Assembly: GCF_900103645.1 (NCBI RefSeq)
Contig: NZ_FNHP01000002.1
Location: 124,001-188,000, forward strand
Direction: 5' to 3'
DNA: 64,000 bases
DNA from: Oryzisolibacter propanilivorax
Lineage (GTDB): Bacteria > Pseudomonadota > Gammaproteobacteria > Burkholderiales > Burkholderiaceae_C
Shown: piece after piece, positions 63,419 to 64,000 of the stretch
Layout of the letters: every line of letters starts with the position of its first letter
How positions within the stretch are numbered: position 1 is the first letter of the stretch
Made by a program: the position numbers and the translations under genes
Notes under the pieces: generated by a model
The model's input: only the letters and a program-made list of their open reading frames with translations
What the model was told of the DNA's origin: nothing
Databases searched by the model: none

Positions 63419-64000
63419 ATGTCCATTGACCATTTCCCCGCAGCCATGGCTGCCGCGCGGCCTGCCGCCGCCCGTTCACGCTCCGCGCTGCTGACCCGCA
63501 GCGCCACCGCCCTCGCCTGCGCACTGACCTGCGCCGGGGCCATCGCCGCCGAGGCGGCCGACGCTCCCGGGGCCGATGGCCCCACCCTGCGCCCGGTGGT
63601 CGTCACCGCCGTGCACGACCACTCGTCCACCCAGGTGGTGGCCGACCCGAAGCAGCCGCGCCAGCCGATGCCGGCCAGCGACGCGGCCGACTACCTCAAG
63701 ACCATTCCCGGCTTCTCGGCTATCCGCAGCGGCGGCTCCAACAGCGACCCGGTGCTGCGCGGGCAGTTCGGTTCGCGCCTGCCGCTGCTGACCGACGGCA
63801 CGCAGCTGCTGGGCGCCTGCCCGGGCCGCATGGACGCGCCCAGCTCGTACATTTCGCCCGAGACCTTCGACACGCTGATCGTCACCAAGGGCCCGCAGAC
63901 CGTGCTGTGGGGCCCGGGCGCGTCGGCCGGCGTGGTGCGCTTCGAGCGCGAGCGGCCCGACTTCACCGAAGCCGGCGTGCGCCTGAACGCCAGCGCCCTG
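63419..64000 (+). CDS. TonB-dependent copper receptor (OprC/NosA-like), 3' partial
   Basis: Outer-membrane receptor; 194 codons are present before the window ends, with the frame open. A long signal peptide region (ATALACALTCAGAIAAEA) precedes the TonB box-like region LRPVVVTAVHD. The plug domain follows (DAADYLKTIPGFSAIRSGGS, DPVLRGQFGSRLPLLTDG). The stretch GACPGRMDAPSSYISPETFD is characteristic of the copper receptor subgroup (OprC, NosA), which take up copper. The upstream DUF2946-like gene fits that role. The start ATG at 63419 lacks a clear Shine-Dalgarno; an in-frame ATG at 63446 is an alternative. Confidence 0.9.
   Translation, partial: MSIDHFPAAMAAARPAAARSRSALLTRSATALACALTCAGAIAAEAADAPGADGPTLRPVVVTAVHDHSSTQVVADPKQPRQPMPASDAADYLKTIPGFSAIRSGGSNSDPVLRGQFGSRLPLLTDGTQLLGACPGRMDAPSSYISPETFDTLIVTKGPQTVLWGPGASAGVVRFERERPDFTEAGVRLNASAL

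Overview
The window is a chromosomal stretch of a GC-rich betaproteobacterium, most likely a member of the Comamonadaceae (Acidovorax/Alicycliphilus/Comamonas relatives). The reasons are the very high third-position GC, many GTG and TTG starts, the gene content (a fused indolepyruvate oxidoreductase, yajC-secD-secF, a DUF1631 gene, a DUF2868-like gene) and a family of short AT-richer intergenic repeats of the kind I associate with this family. The genus cannot be fixed from the sequence alone. I see no rRNA, tRNA, CRISPR array, insertion sequence or prophage; the window reads as a normal chromosome.

Layout. 1-3.6 kb: end of a nitrilase-family gene, overlapped by a PAS histidine kinase and its FixJ-type response regulator. 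3.6-10.6 kb: an OmpA-like lipoprotein, a 48-residue membrane protein, mltA, a large DUF2868-like membrane protein, an MFS exporter and an Lrp-type regulator. 10.7-22 kb: indolepyruvate ferredoxin oxidoreductase, mscS, yajC-secD-secF and a DUF1631 gene. 21.9-25 kb: gap and tkt. 25-29.5 kb: a secreted orphan protein, two LuxR-type solo regulators lying tail to tail, and murU. 29.6-31.8 kb: a TSUP permease and pepP. 31.9-36.3 kb: a Fur-box-controlled ftrABCD ferrous iron uptake operon, facing a second Fur-box gene for an outer-membrane protein that carries an in-frame amber codon. 36.7-46.2 kb: pyk, fba, a lipoprotein, pntAB, fadD and mtnN. 46.3-58.9 kb: a complete cellulose operon, bcsD-bcsP-bcsQ-bcsA-bcsB-bcsZ-bcsC. 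59-64 kb: lldP, a Nudix gene with mnmA, a DUF2946-like gene and the start of a TonB-dependent copper receptor.

How the parts fit. The largest functional unit is a class I cellulose synthase operon: BcsA has an intact catalytic core and an intact c-di-GMP-binding PilZ motif, so export is expected to respond to c-di-GMP. Its BcsC carries an unusually long Pro/Ala-rich periplasmic linker. The second unit is the iron island, where two Fur-type boxes lie at the outer ends of a convergent pair: the ftr operon and the broken outer-membrane gene. Central carbon enzymes (gap, tkt, pyk, fba, pntAB, lldP, fadD) are scattered between them.

The most distinctive non-genic signal is the interspersed repeat. 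About nine copies are recognisable; two lie in frame inside murU and mtnN, one forms the tail of ftrC, and one supplies the start codon of the DUF2868-like gene. I did not find a gene cluster that I could defend as an entirely new system. The best leads are the broken Fur-controlled outer-membrane gene, the coding copies of the repeat, the secreted orphan with its LuxR neighbours, the 48-residue membrane protein and the fused DUF2868-like protein.
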